This document shows positions 45,905 through 58,360 of a stretch of 64,000 nt of DNA, piece by piece. A model generated the notes under the pieces. It searched no databases and was not told the DNA's origin. It saw nothing but the letters and a program-made list of their open reading frames with translations. The translations under genes were made by a program, and so were the position numbers. This DNA comes from Hysterangium stoloniferum (Eukaryota > Basidiomycota > Agaricomycetes > Hysterangiales > Hysterangiaceae), in NCBI GenBank assembly GCA_015178975.1, contig WHVD01000147.1, positions 124,001 to 188,000 on the forward strand, given 5' to 3'. Every line of letters begins with the position of its first letter. Within the stretch, counting starts at the first letter, position 1.

Positions 45905-46136
45905 TAAATTATTACTTTTATTGGAAAAAATGTACAGTCAAAGAACTTGGCTAGAGTTCCAATTACAGAAGAGCTCGCCTATGAACAGATTCACACAAGA
46001 CCACATGAAGAATCGTTGGCATGAAAATTATTATAAAATAGCAATATATCATGACTTCAGTAAAATGAAGTGAGTCCAGACAAATAGAAAGTGTCTGGTT
46101 AGTGATCCCAGGTCCCACTGACTCGCGCCAGGTTCG

Positions 46137-46557
46137 TGTAGAGTATGATGTTCAAGTTTATACATGTGTAGATATCTCGGCTATGCTACATTTGTAGATA
46201 GCTGCCACACGATCGGACAAAAGAGACTTTTGTCCGGGTTCTTTCACAAACAGAATTTTTTCTTTGTACAGTAGTAGTGTGATTGATGTCTCTGTTCCTT
46301 TATTAAATATTTGTAACTCAGTATTTGTGCGCATTTGCGAACAAATGACTGAGGCGCAACTAACTAAAGGACAAGTATATATGTATACTATATAAAAAAC
46401 AATAGCAGGGAACAATGGGTGGCTTTATGGAAAGTGCCAGAAACGTTTCAGAATGCAAAGAACGAGGAGAACACAAAAGGAATATTTGCTTTCGTGGCCC
46501 TGCATGAGCAGGGTAGTCCGAGAGCGAAGGAGTATGACATGCTTGCTATTTCTAACA
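46137..46557 (-). repeat. Copia-type LTR (minus strand)
   Basis: Plus-strand ends are TGTAGAGTATG and TTTCTAACA; on the minus strand it begins TGTTAGAAATAGC directly after a polypurine tract (AGCTTGAGGGGGAG, 46558-46571), the classic copia junction. It has ATATAGTATACATATATAC near 46375-46395 as a possible promoter. This makes it the 3' LTR of a minus-strand element. The stretch from 45905 to 46136 is the short 3' flank of GPI16 with no gene. Confidence 0.75.
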
Positions 46558-47717
46558 CTCCCCCTCAAGCTGGAAACTCAGAGGTGAAGTGCTTGACCTT
46601 GGCAGAGGGCAGTGCCTTGGTAAGTGAATCAGCAATCATATTGGCAATGGGACAACAGATCAGCAAGATCTTGCCCTCATCAACAATCTGTCAGATAAAG
46701 TCAAACCAAATGTCAATGTGCATCATTCATACATAGTATTGGTGGTCTTGGTTCATGCAATCACAGATTGGGTGCTAATCAGTTCAGACAGTGAGGTGAG
46801 CAAGGAGCAGGGCCAGAGGGTTTCTTTGACAGCATAGGTCATAGCTGGTCAAGGTCATCATTTCAGACAATTTCTTGCTAAACACTGTTATAGTGTCCCA
46901 AAAGAAACTATCACCAGTAAGACAGGCTTTTTTGAAAAGAAAATTTCCAAGACCATATGAGGAAGCATAAAATTTGATTATCACCCAGTCAGCTATTGAT
47001 GGACATTGAAAACCGAGAGGCTGATGTACTACATTAAGCATGATCACTTTCAGAGGAGGGTGCAGATTTCTACATATGCTGGGAAGATCAGTTCATCATA
47101 AATATTAAAATGATAAACTGGTCTGCCTAGTATATGTACAACCCTGCATTCTCCTCTAAAGTGAGTACACCAAATGAAGTGCATCAGCCTCTCGGTTTTC
47201 AATGCCTAATAGTAACCAACCAGGTGACAGTCTATTTTTGTGTTTCCTTATATGGTCTTGGAAATTTTCTTTCCAAAAAAAACCACCTTGCTGGCAAGAA
47301 TGTTTTTCAGAACACTGTAGCAGTGAGTGATAAATGTGGGCTAATTGCCCAAAAGACAAGTCTATACTGCCGTCTTTTCAACGTCTGAGTACGTGGCCAG
47401 TCAACCAGTGATGCACGGTATGTATTTGCGAGTTTGAATGCCCAGATGAACATCGTTTGCATTTCAGGTTCTCTTGGATGAACGGCATGCTTCTTAAATC
47501 CCTCCTTTTGAAACCGCCAAACATTTCTGACTGTAAGGATTGCGGGAAGGTTAGTGCAAGGGGAGATGAGGGTGTTCCTGCAGCAAAAGAAGTATTCATG
47601 TCAGAGAGTGCGCCTAGCTCCTCAACACTGGCAAACTTTGCAAGGGGTTGATGGAACTGGCACTCGCCTCCAAGCGATCATTGTGAATATTTTTTGTTAC
47701 TCCATGAGGGCACTGGA
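46558..47717 (-). mobile_element. Decayed internal region of a copia element (fossil)
   Basis: Minus-strand frames include MNTSFAAGTPSSPLALTF then SEMFGGFKRRD (47599-47378) and GWLLLGIENREADALHLVYS (about 47260-47160), both with a gag-like look. No integrase or reverse transcriptase is present and no 5' LTR was found. An inverted duplication (46880-47045 against 47160-47330) disturbs it. The element is very incomplete. Confidence 0.45.
46880..47330. repeat. Inverted duplication of about 165 bp
   Basis: The reverse complement of 46885-47043 matches 47165-47330, for example CATCAGCCTCTCGGTTTTCA and ATATGGTCTTGGAAATTTTC in both arms. The arms are perhaps 75-80% identical by eye, with about 120 bp between them. 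It lies inside the copia remnant. Confidence 0.65.
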
Positions 47718-48426
47718 TCAAAAAAGGAAGCCAGGGTATTGGATTAATACGATCATGACGTTAGAATGAGAGGCTTTACTCATTGCTCTCATTGTTTCCA
47801 ACTTGGTGCAGATCTTCTCATTCCAGTCCACCATTTCAACATCAGGATTGAAGTCAGTGAGCCTATACCTAGCATTATCTACGTTCAATACGTAATGTAC
47901 ATGATCGTAGCGTTTTGACTTACACCATCAGCGAATCTTGGTAGCGAGAAATTTTCTCAGTGAGGGAAGCCCATGGTAACTGGGCGCGAAGCCTCACCAA
48001 AGGAGTGTTGATTACAGGTCGTGTGAGGATAATCTAAAGAACATCGTCTGAGGTTCCATGTATTCCATGTATATGATCCATATAAGCACTTACCTCCCGG
48101 CGTCTGAATGAACGTTGGGCCGAACTCTTGTCACCATCAGAATCATCGGTGAGAAAGAAGCGTGGGCGACTTGTCGTTGAGAGGCGAGGCGAGCTGGGCT
48201 TCGTCCCGTGACGAACTGCAATGTAACGCTGTCAAATATTGGAAGGGAATTGAAGGCACAGTTCAATATAAGCACATGCGATGCGGGAGGATCTTACAAA
48301 TTGAGGGGGTTGGTGGTGGTAAGAGGCCTTTATCCACTGTCTGAGGGGGTTCTTTGGGTGACCTCACTAGCGCCAGGACTGTAGCTGTGGATAAATACTT
48401 AGAATTTTCGAGATCACTGTCTTACC
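47718..48426 (-). CDS. Unidentified multi-exon gene, 3' part
   Basis: On the minus strand, exons 48384-48298, 48215-48094, 48033-47924 and 47868-47718 join in frame through introns of 82, 60 and 55 bp with GTAAG-type donors, and a further donor at 48425 (GTAAGAC) ends an upstream exon. The protein is proline- and serine-rich at first (SPKEPPQTVDKGLLPPPTPS, then PRFFLTDDSDGDKSS), then more structured: NTPLVRLRAQLPWASLTEKI, RYQDSLM, DVEMVDWNEKICTKLETM, with a hydrophobic end. I do not recognise the family. The phase match across four exons argues that it is real. The upstream exon has an in-frame stop not far before it, so the 5' end is unresolved. The stop abuts the copia remnant, so the natural C-terminus may have been lost. 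Confidence 0.55.
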
Positions 48427-51400
48427 TCGATTTTGAAGGTAAAAGTTTGTCAAATCATTGAGAATCGCTCGTGTGCGTGGACATTAGTGGCTGTGTTCAC
48501 AGATGCAGGGAAAGAGGATTGCCGCCCCGAACCTTTAGAAGCGCTCGGAATCGATGTGACAAACAGCCATTTCTTAGTCACCAATGATGAAATTCTTTAA
48601 TTTCCTCATTCGACGGTCGACGCATTATGTTATGCGAGTTATATAAAACTCATATCCTGATCATTGGCTTTTTTCGGCCTCCTTTACGGCTCCTTTCGGG
48701 TGGGGTAAAAGTAGTCCGACACTGGAGCTTGTACGTTATCTGAGAGATACCTGCCTACTCAATTCTGCCTGAAAGTTTATTATTTTGCGCTGAAACCACG
48801 AAAGGTTTTCATGTATAATAGTTCCGGTTTTTGAGGTGCACTGGCCTGTTGGGGTCGAGGCCTGATGCTTCATCCCCTCGGGCTTGAAAGTGGTCGGATT
48901 GTTTAAACTGTTTGACATGAGTCAAGAGATTAATGCATTATGTATAAATAAGAATCCTAGTAAGTTATCGATGTTTTCTCGATACATCGCTGTTCCACAT
49001 TCAGGTAAGTGAGGGACACTTATTCCTTTTTCTGCAAAATACCCATTCAAATACTGTATTAGCAGTTGACTTAAATACAAAATTGGATCAGCGTAATAGA
49101 GGATTGATTGATACAGATAATCAAATTCAGTTGAAATTAGACAGACTAGCTTTAATCTATCTAAAATGGTTTTTACAAATGGCTCGGCATGTCTCCGTAA
49201 GATCACAGTAGGAGATCGTTTCTCCTCCCGCATGCAGGTTTGCCTGATGTTTAGCAGTAGTTCCCCTCTTCGACCAGTAGTTCACCACCCGCGACGGTCC
49301 CCCGTATTCGGGCTGGGTCGATTAACAAATAGTGTCGATCACCAAGACCGACTGGGACTTTTCCGTCTCCTCTTTCCTCCTCCCTTCGCGAAGCCGATGA
49401 AGTTGGTTAAAGATGTTGTTGGAACGGTGAGGTTCAAATGGCGCAACAAGTCAGTAGGAGTGTGGAGTTTTTTTTTTCGAATGAATGTATTTATCATCGG
49501 GTAGATCAGCACCCTTATGCGACATAGCTGTATTCAATCAATAGCCTTAGCTATACGTAGCAGTTGAACTTCGAAGTGAGAGCTATGATGCTTCTCATCG
49601 TCTCCCTCAACAAAACAGATTTCTCTCTTTTCCAAGTCATGCCACTTGACACACGATACATTCTCCTCTTCCTATACTCACTCTGCAACATCTATGTAAT
49701 TTTCCGGAGTAGTTGTTCTTGGATGTTTATAAGCAGGTCTCTTTGCATGCAACTTATTTTGACCAATATCCCAATATCTACAAGATTGAGGTACGGTACC
49801 CCATCCCCAACGCCTTTTTTATTAGCTATAGAGACGTGTACCGTGATGCAGACGTCCATGATTGCTCCCATAGGATCGGGTAAGATAGTACAAGAATTGT
49901 TGGAGAGTATGCGGCGTGTCCCAGTTTCTGAACAGATGATGTTGACATGCGTTTACATTCACGCCAGAGATACGACAGATTGCACGCTCTGTGGTAATCA
50001 CAAACTTGCCTCGACTGCTTGTGAAGCCCTACATGATCCTTCCTGCCAACACCACGACACGTTGGCCCAAGAATGATGTCGAGGATGTTTTGAGACGTTA
50101 AAGAGCAATATTGTCGTTCTGCGGATATGTCTGAACCTCTATCGAGAGGGACAAAGTGTTGGTCAACGGCGTGGATAGGGATGAGTTTTTGTTTTTGTTT
50201 CAGTCAAGCTCTACTTACCCAGCCTTGGTAGTCGGGACTTCTCATGGAGTTGGAGCTCCACTGCCGCATATCGTGCGGTGCCTGATTGCTAATGGATACA
50301 CCCTAGATGAGGCCGAGGGTATTCTAAATGTTTCCATGCGTTTACGCGTAGCATGCACGCGAGATTGTCTGGACTCAAAACTATCACCGCAATTCGTGGT
50401 GCTTTCTTTGAGATATTTATGTTCAGTCTTACGGTCAACTCCAGTTAGCATAATGAATATATTTGGTTCATAGAATTTTTATTTATTTAAAGGGGCATCG
50501 TGGTGGAAACACAACATCCCAAATGCAGCTATCTCAGAGGGAAAATTTAATCAGGAATATGCCTGCAATCAGAAGCCCAAAAGATGGTGACAGTAATGGA
50601 GAAGGTAGGATCAAAGACTCACACATTCATCTTCACCCCCCCTTCCATAACATCCGATCGAGATCTCAAACGTACTCGTCGGCCTCGATATCTTAACCCA
50701 CCCCCTTCCCATCGCCCTTTCTGCCTTCGGTCACAACGACACTTGCCCATTCGAAGGGAATCATGAGGCCCTCTCAGTGGAGGACAGTGTGGTGGGAGTC
50801 TTGGTGACAGTAGTGGTGGGAAGGGACGTATTTGTGGGTCAGGGTTATAGTGTATAAGAAAGGGAAGATTGCGGGCTGTATTCTGTCGTGCCGACTGGCA
50901 ACGCAAATTACAGTACAGGTGAATCACTCGAAGGAGGGATTAGAATGAAAAGTGAGTGGATGTAGTGTTGTAATCACCCGTTGCACTGTAGTTGTAATCC
51001 GCGTCCTAAATCCTAAATGACGGCCATCAGTATCGTAGAAGGGGAAAAAAAAGAAAGAATAGAGGGGTTGGGCTGAGATCACAATCAAATGATTCCCATC
51101 CCAAACCAATCTCGTCGGATACCCTCATTCCACACAATATCCCAGACCTCAAAAGATGCATATATGCATAGTTCCCGCTCTTGTAGGCTCCTCAGGCCCC
51201 AACACGCATTTCCGAAGCCGCGCGCCATCGTCGTATAGAGTAGAGCTTTCTCGGCACAAAACATGGACAACAAAAGGCCACGAGAAACGAAAAATAATGG
51301 TGGTTGGTGGCTGAGGAGGGATTAGTTCCGTGCGTAGAGGGAGAGCTGGCGTGAATAATGGACGCGTCGGGGATGGCTAGACGCCAAGGGTTGGGAGGAA

Positions 51401-54260
51401 CAAAATTGGAGATGTTTACGAGGGATGAGGTTAGGATCCCACTATGCTCCTATGCTCACCCACAAGCAGCGGGGGGGTATCCTGTGTATTCTGAAGAAGT
51501 TAGGGTTGTGGGTACCGGACGGAAGTGTGAAACTGGACATGGGAAGTAAAGAGAATAGGTCTTTGTTTAGCGGTGTAGCTTTCACCCTCAGCGAATGTAA
51601 GACAGTATTCAGGAGGATACGGGGCGGTGCATTCAGCGTCTTGGGGCTGACGTGGATTGACAGTAAGATAGCCCACGGGTAGAGTTGACGTTGGGCAAAT
51701 CGACCTATAGGACAAGACATAATACACACATCCCAATCTCACTCTCTGTCTTCCAAAGATCACGTACACGGAGGCCATGGCGATCACTACCTACTGCATC
51801 ACGAACTGCCCGCTTTTTCTCATTGCCATTCGATAATGCATGCACCACCTGGATTGAGTTGCTAGAGTGCTACTTTGTGACTGTGACGCAGCCACACATC
51901 TCTAAATAATAACTTGAAGACACCACCAACTTGCATTTTATTTTACGACTATATAGCTCGTATTAATATCCAGCAGTTCTGTCTGCCTTTACCCTTGGCG
52001 ATAACAAATAGATCGTCGACAAACACTGGAACATATCGTGTCACATTCGCCTCCTGTGCGTTGGACTAATGGTTTGGGGTTCATCATGAAAAATGCAACA
52101 GTCGTCCCAGCATACTCACGTTAGTCCAGCATTATGTATGCCAAATTTTCCCAACACTTAGATAGACGGACGTCTTGCGCTGAGGCTCGCTCCGAAGACG
52201 AATCACCAGTCCGTGATGTAATTACTCGCGCTACCTATTATCTTATCCTTATATGCTTCGTTCGACATCCATAGTCACTGGCACAAACCGCTTCCTTAAG
52301 GCTGAAGTCGGTCCCGATCTTCTAGTCTGTCTGGTTCAACTCAGAAGCCCCATCTATTAAATTCTCGTAGTAGCTGCTAGCTGCACAAGCTGAAATCAGG
52401 ATGTTATCCCGCTTTTGAAGTTAAACCCGAATTTTTACCGCTGGATAGTCGCGCATTAGATGAAATACATTTTTTTCCAGCATTAATGCATATTTAAATA
52501 TAAGCATAAATTTAAAAGGGATAAAATTGAAAATTACTTAGAACTTTGCCGCGCAGACAACTCGGACCTGAACAGATTGGTCACAATATACATGTCGAGC
52601 GTACCCTCGCATAACGTCAAACCATGGGATCGATATGTCGTCTGTTCGTAATGCACTCTCACCTAATGTCTGTGATGTCTGAGTAGTATAAAGGCTCCTA
52701 GAGGGTACGTACTAGCTTTGCCACTTTTCTGATGTGTCGTAAAAGTCCCAGATGACCATGGAATTGTCCTACAGCTCTTGTGGTGCGGGGCCCCCCTTAA
52801 ACCTCACACATCCTGAAGGCATGCCACTCAGTGGCAAGGCCTGTAGCAGTATGGACATTCCGCGTGCAAAGGAACGGCTCACTTTCGGCTGCTGTCTGAA
52901 GTTTTCCGTGACATTAAAACGATAGGGACAACAGATGAAAGAGTTGTCTGGCGGTGAAATACTGTAAGTCCGCTTTAGACAGAGGGGATGACCAGAGGAT
53001 GAAAAACAATACGATGGCACAAGAGGGACTCGAGGACTGGCATGATATATCTCATTGAGCGTCAGGTGAAAAGAAGTTTTCTTCCTTCCCGTAATAAGTA
53101 TATGTATGTGAAGAGCATGATATACCTTCCACAGCTAGACAAAGTCCTGTTTACCGGGAAATACCATTCCGCCAGAAATAACAATCGAAGCAAAAGTTGA
53201 TGTCAAAGTGCAAATGAAACTACAGTGGCGAGCGACTTCCGGTTCACTTCAAATAAAAGCATAAATATGACAATTAATGAGAAATTCCCCAGTGTGTAGT
53301 AGGTGTAGATATAGGGGAGGTAGCAGATGCATGAGGGAAATCAAACCTTTGCGAGAAACATCGCGTTGCAACGCGTTCCGAATGTGGTGGGGCTTAGTCA
53401 GCCTGGGAGGGCACAGCATTCCATTTGACTTCCTCTGAACAATGAATTACGCCGCTACTCTTATCCCGGTTACGGAAACTGAGATCTCAAAATCTAGGCT
53501 GTATACCAGGAGTTGCACTGTTTATACAATTCTTAGCCTTGACTGTGACATCAAGTTTCAGCCCACAATGCGCGTCATCGTAGTGTCAAACGTCCGGGCA
53601 TACAACACCGTAATGAAGACGGCAATCTCCATGAGTACTGGCCTATTAAATAGAACCCACTAGCCATCAATATACTACAGAGGCAATTTCTCATTCGATA
53701 GGTAGCAAGTGCAAGTTAGCAGTGCACTTTGAAATCAATGCAGCAGCGATGTGTCGCCGTGACCACTGGCGATTGACAACCCGTGCACAATCAATTATTC
53801 TCTCGTCTCCTCAAAATGTTTTTTGTTCGGGTCCTTCTTCCATTTCGATACCTCTGGGGAATCATCCCGTGACGTCTAACTGCCATACTTTTCTTTTCAA
53901 GGCACATCCAACTTTATTTATAACTTTTGGGACTTCCTTATTATGTTCGGATGTCATACTCAATGCCTATGCAGCTCTTGCGCATGATTTCTCATTTTGG
54001 CGGACTATGTTCCGACCGACCGCCGCTGTGTCACGGGATCGCCTCTGCTTATTGCGCTGATGCTCTACCTGCCATTTTCTTTTTACTGGGTGATATTGTG
54101 ACACTAGGACTGGTTGATGGACGTCACATGAAGTTGGAAAGCAGTCTTTCAGCCTTTTGTTTTGTTTTGTTTTGTATTTCCTAACAATTTCCAAAAATAT
54201 CAAATATGATGATTATTCTCCTGAGTTTTCGGTCCCTTTGCCGAAGCTATCTTTTGCCTT
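48427..54260. other. 5.8 kb without an assigned gene
   Basis: Host-like composition. Weak coding-like parts: 49800-50080 (IAPIGSGKIVQELLESMRR and a Cys/His-rich CTLCGNHKLASTACEAL) and 50200-50400 (YPALVVGTSHGVGAPLPHIV, NGYTLDEAEGILN), the second of which reads like a conserved protein but was not recognised and may be part of a decayed gene. Minus-strand frames at 48922-49233, 50619-50927 and 52769-53020 have no known motif. No repeats or RNA genes were seen. Confidence 0.3.
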
Positions 54261-54261
54261 A

Positions 54262-54413
54262 TCAGCTGCCAATAATAGTCATCAATAGGAATTGTGGCGG
54301 CTCCGACCCTTTGGGAGTATAAAAGGCTGTCAGGCGTCTACGGAACTGCGCTTTTTGTCTTTACACCACCACCCACCATCGATTTCACCAACCTCACACC
54401 CTGAGCACTCAAG
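54262..54413 (+). promoter_or_regulatory. Core promoter of the duplicated gene: CCAAT and TATA box
   Basis: CTGCCAATAATAG near 54266-54278 offers a CCAAT box, and TATAAAAGG at 54318-54326 is a strong TATA box about 90 bp before the ATG. The leader is C/A-rich and the start context is CTCAAGATGTC. A clear TATA box is uncommon for fungal housekeeping genes and suggests regulated or strong expression. Confidence 0.65.
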
Positions 54414-56168
54414 ATGTCTACATTTTCGTCGTCTCTTGCTCACCATCCTTCGCAGCACCTTACCTCTTCACCGGAGGGGGGGTTGCGCCCGTCCCGCAGG
54501 ACGCGTGCAGTGAAGGACGTCACTATCAAATACCCCAACATCGATCAGGCTCTGATCGAGAGTGTAGGTCGTCCAAATTTCATCTCATATACTTTCCTTC
54601 ATGCTCTTCTCGTCTTCATGCTCTCCTTCAGTTTGTCACCGAGTTCGAGAACATCAATTTGTAAGGTTCACAAGTCCTTAACCATATATATATCACTTAC
54701 GCTACTTGCTATATACAGAACCGCTTCTTCTCGGTCTTGCATCGATGCAGTAAGTGCTAGTCGGCATTGCAGTACACTCATTTATCTCACCTCTTTGTTC
54801 TCTGTCGCAGTGCATCACTAAGTTGAAAACACTGAACCTGTCTGTTTCCCATTCTTATCACCGCTCACGTCGCTATGCTAACAATCCTACACCCATCCCA
54901 GGATTAGCGATACTAACCCCGACACGGACGACGCCCACCCTAAGAAAACCCCATCCCGCGCTGGACGAAATAGCACACCAGTCCGTCAGAAGTTCGCCCC
55001 TTACCAAAAACGAGCTTCTCGCTCTGAATCACTCTCCTCTCCTCTTCCCGAGGACCCATCCACTTCCGCCCCCACCTGCAATTCATCGTCTCACCCACCC
55101 CGTCAAGGTAAGGACGCCAAATTTCCCCGTCGCAAGATGGTCGATTCTAGGTGGGGAAGCGATGCCAAAGCGTGTGCTAAAGTGGTGTGTTTTATTAAGA
55201 CTAATCTATGACTGTCCATTGATTATCGTCATTAGTCCCTTTGCGCAACGGGTCCCTCTTTCGCTTATCGTCTGTCTACCATCACCTGGCCCTCTGAAGA
55301 CCGTGTTCGCTTCTACCACGGACCATCTCCCGCGCCGTTGGGAGCTCTCCGTCATGAAACCTGGAGGGCCACCACGGAGGATGAGTATGACGATGGTCCA
55401 TATCCTGATATTAACTACCTCCGCCCCAATACGGACGATACCTCCCCTAGGAAAACCCCATCTCGCGCTGGACGAAACAGCACACCAGTCCGTCAGAAGT
55501 TCGCCCCTTACCAAAAGCGAGCTTCTCGCTCTGAATCGTTCTCCGCTACTCTTCCCGAGGACCCATCCACTTCCGCCCCTATCTACAATTCATCATCTCA
55601 CCCACCCCGTCAAGGTAAGGACGCCCAATGTCCCCGTCACAAGATGGTCGATTCTAGGTGGGGAAGCGATGCTAAAGCGTGTGCTAAAGTGGTGTGTTTT
55701 ATCAAGACTAATCTATGACTGTCTATTGATTATCGTCATTAGTCCCTTGATGCAACGGGTCCCTCCTTTGCTTATCGTCTGTCTACCATCACCTGGCCCT
55801 CTGAAGATCGCGTCCGCTTCTACCACGGACCATCTCCCGCGCCATTGGAAGCTCTCCGTCAGGAGACCTGGAGGGCCGCCACGGAGGATGAATCTGACGA
55901 TCCCGATATCAACTACCACCTCCGCCCCGCTGTATGGTCCCCCGAGGACTATTCATCGTCTGACACTAATTCAAGCTCCAGCAACTTCAACTCCGACTCG
56001 GACTTTTTGCTGGGCAACGATGACCTGCAGATGGATGACGATGGTATGAATCAGCAAGCACCGATGGCGGTTTCCACCATCTCCTACCAAGGCAACTTTT
56101 ACCCTGCTGCGTATGAGACGGATCCCGCACTTCTTGGAAGGATGAAGGCCATGTGGATTGGAAACTAG
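54414..56168 (+). CDS. Seven-exon gene of unknown function with an internal tandem duplication
   Basis: Exons 54414-54563, 54632-54660, 54719-54749, 54811-54839, 54902-55184, 55236-55691 and 55743-56168 join in frame to about 467 residues. Introns are 51-68 bp; exons 2-4 are only 29-31 bp. A branch-like CTAAC precedes the acceptor at 54901. The N-terminus has SSPEGGLRPSRRTRAVKDV. The body contains two copies of a unit with KKTPSRAGRNSTPVRQKFAP, KMVDSRWGSDAKACAKV and TITWPSEDRVRFYHGPSPAP, encoded by a 507-bp tandem duplication that includes an intron. The C-terminus is Asp/Ser-rich (DYSSSDTNSSSS, DDLQMDDDGMNQ), ending GRMKAMWIGN. The family was not recognised. The donor GTCTGT of intron 4 is weak, so exon 4-5 splicing is the least sure part. 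Confidence 0.7.
54920..55910 (+). repeat. 507-bp tandem duplication inside the gene
   Basis: Copy 1 starts near 54920 and copy 2 near 55427. Landmarks keep a constant offset of 507 bp: AAAACCCCATC at 54945 and 55452, GACCATCTCCCGCGCC at 55321 and 55828. Each unit contains one 51-bp intron, leaving 456 coding bases (152 codons), so the frame is kept. The copies are highly similar by eye, with some coding differences. Confidence 0.92.
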
Positions 56169-58360
56169 ATTCCTCCCACATTGTTTCCAACCTTCTCTTG
56201 GTATGGCTTATGTGAACCGTCTTATTTATCCTCGCCACTATGCCATCCCTTTTATTGTCTTGATTTTGCTGTTGATCTTATTTCTTGGATCGTTTTATGT
56301 CTGCGGATTCCAGATCTGGTCTCAAACTATTTACATTGCTAAATGATGTTTGATCAGCCCGTCTGGCTCTGTGGTAAGTTTTCGCCGACATATTTCAGTT
56401 TATAAACTGAAAGTCGGTCTCTCAATAGCTTATCCACCCCTCACACGGTTGCGTCAATGCATGCGGCAGCGATATTGGATATCGCTGCCTGATCACTTAG
56501 TGTTTGTTACGGTGAGATTAGTTGCATTGCATCGTCGGCAGTATTTGATTCATTTTCCACAAAAGGATAATTCCTTGTTTGAAATCTCATTTGAGTACCA
56601 GCTGAATTATCCATGGACGCTATTTTGCATGCCTTTCGCTGTTTGCGGACGCAGTGATATCTGTAAAGGTACACTGCTCGATCGCTGGCAGAGCTTTTCG
56701 GTAAGCCACAAATAGGATATTGTTTCCGGTTGGTTCACATCTTTTGGATGCAGGTTCCGTCTGTTGTGACTATATATGATCCGTGCCTTTTCTTCCCTTA
56801 TCATTTTGATTGTCGTCCCATTTGTGCTTTGATGTCCCTTGTAAACTAGCGTTGACTGAGCATATATTTCCAAAATAACAGTTTTGAGTTTGGATTCCGG
56901 TCGCAATTCGGGGTGTGGGTATTATTAAACTCGAACTCCAATATCTTCGTGTAACCGTCTAGAAGATGGGGCTCTTTAGTTCTATAGGAACTGGTAACAC
57001 TTCTGGAGCACGTGTACAATCAGAGGTTCAGTCGATTGGTACCACTCGGCATGTCGGCTGGACGTTCACAGGCGATGTGACCACTTCGGAAGAGCTGCCG
57101 GACATATGTCCCCAGACTCTTCTGCAAAATGAGGTTGGCATAACGCACAATGCGCGTTTCAGATATCGACTGATAGCACTTGGCCAGCTGAATTGATGAA
57201 AATGAACAACATTGGTTTACAAATGTGGTTACAGAAAGGTCGACAAGCCACATATCCCCCTTAACAACAGCGCCGTTATTGAGGCTGTTCTTGGCAAATA
57301 TGATATCCTTCTCCGTTGAGGATCTTGTACATCTTTACTGCTGGCCCCAACTTCAAATAGGTAATGCCCTGTGTCACATCTTGTTCTGTCCAGTGCTGAA
57401 ACACATCCTTACATTCCTGTATGCAAATATAGGTACTCTCTGGCTCCCATCCAGACTTGTCCACTATCCCATACACAAATACAGCTGTTCACTCTACACA
57501 CAGGAACCATCCCCTGTAGCATACAGTGTAACCTGTTAAATGTGGAGAAAATGAATGGCCAGACTGGGAATTAAAGCCAGGGTTTGTGCATATATAGCAA
57601 GGGTGTACCCATTACATATGCCATCTGACCCATGGGAAACAGTGCCAGCATTGCACAATCTCACCATTTCTGCACCCTATAATGGTCTACTTGCAATGGA
57701 CAATGAGTTTTATATGGCTCACCTGTGGATGTAAGCACATATGCTGCTGGTGTAGTTTGACTACATGCACTGTTCTTGTCATTTTACACACACATTAATT
57801 CAGACCCTAATCACAGCAAGGAGCTTGGAAACAATTATATTGTTTATTTATCACCCTTTTAAAACTCTTTAAATGTCACTAAGCTCATGGGATGGTGCTA
57901 TTAGGCCTGTGTGGATAATCCATCACAGTATGGTCCATTTTACATAGATATGATCATTACCCTGTCACAGTATTGTATTCATTGATCTACCATTGTATAA
58001 ACACAAAATGGCATCAGAAGTTGCTCCACAAACATCAGGAGGCATAAAATGTGATTTATGCAGGGTGCTGTTCTGTGGCAGTGTCCAAAAAGTCCCACTA
58101 ATTCATGGTTATTTTAGCTTGCTATCATCCATAGAACTCCTTACCATATCCAAGAGATCAGTGTAGTGAATTTGCATTGTACTTATTCTAGCTCTTGTGT
58201 TAAATTCTACCCCCAGATACATTTCAAATCACTCCACTGCACTCCCAGCAAGGTGTTTACAATGAAGCAAATATATGACTTTCATTGGGAATCACACTGG
58301 TTGTTCAGGGCACTCAGGCTTTGAAGATCAATGTACAAAAGATGTGGAGGATAATAGACT
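56169..58360. other. 2.2 kb without an assigned gene
   Basis: Directly after the duplicated gene the sequence is host-like. From about 57240 it becomes CpG-poor and repeat-like. A minus-strand frame at 57476-57276 (KDVFQHWTEQDVTQGITYLK) looks coding-like but was not recognised. Nothing else is supported. Confidence 0.3.

Noticed and set aside
54754-56049. A single 431-codon frame through the duplicated gene
   Set aside because: It is open mainly because the exon sequence avoids stops in this frame; the spliced seven-exon model in another frame keeps its phase across the duplication and explains the introns.
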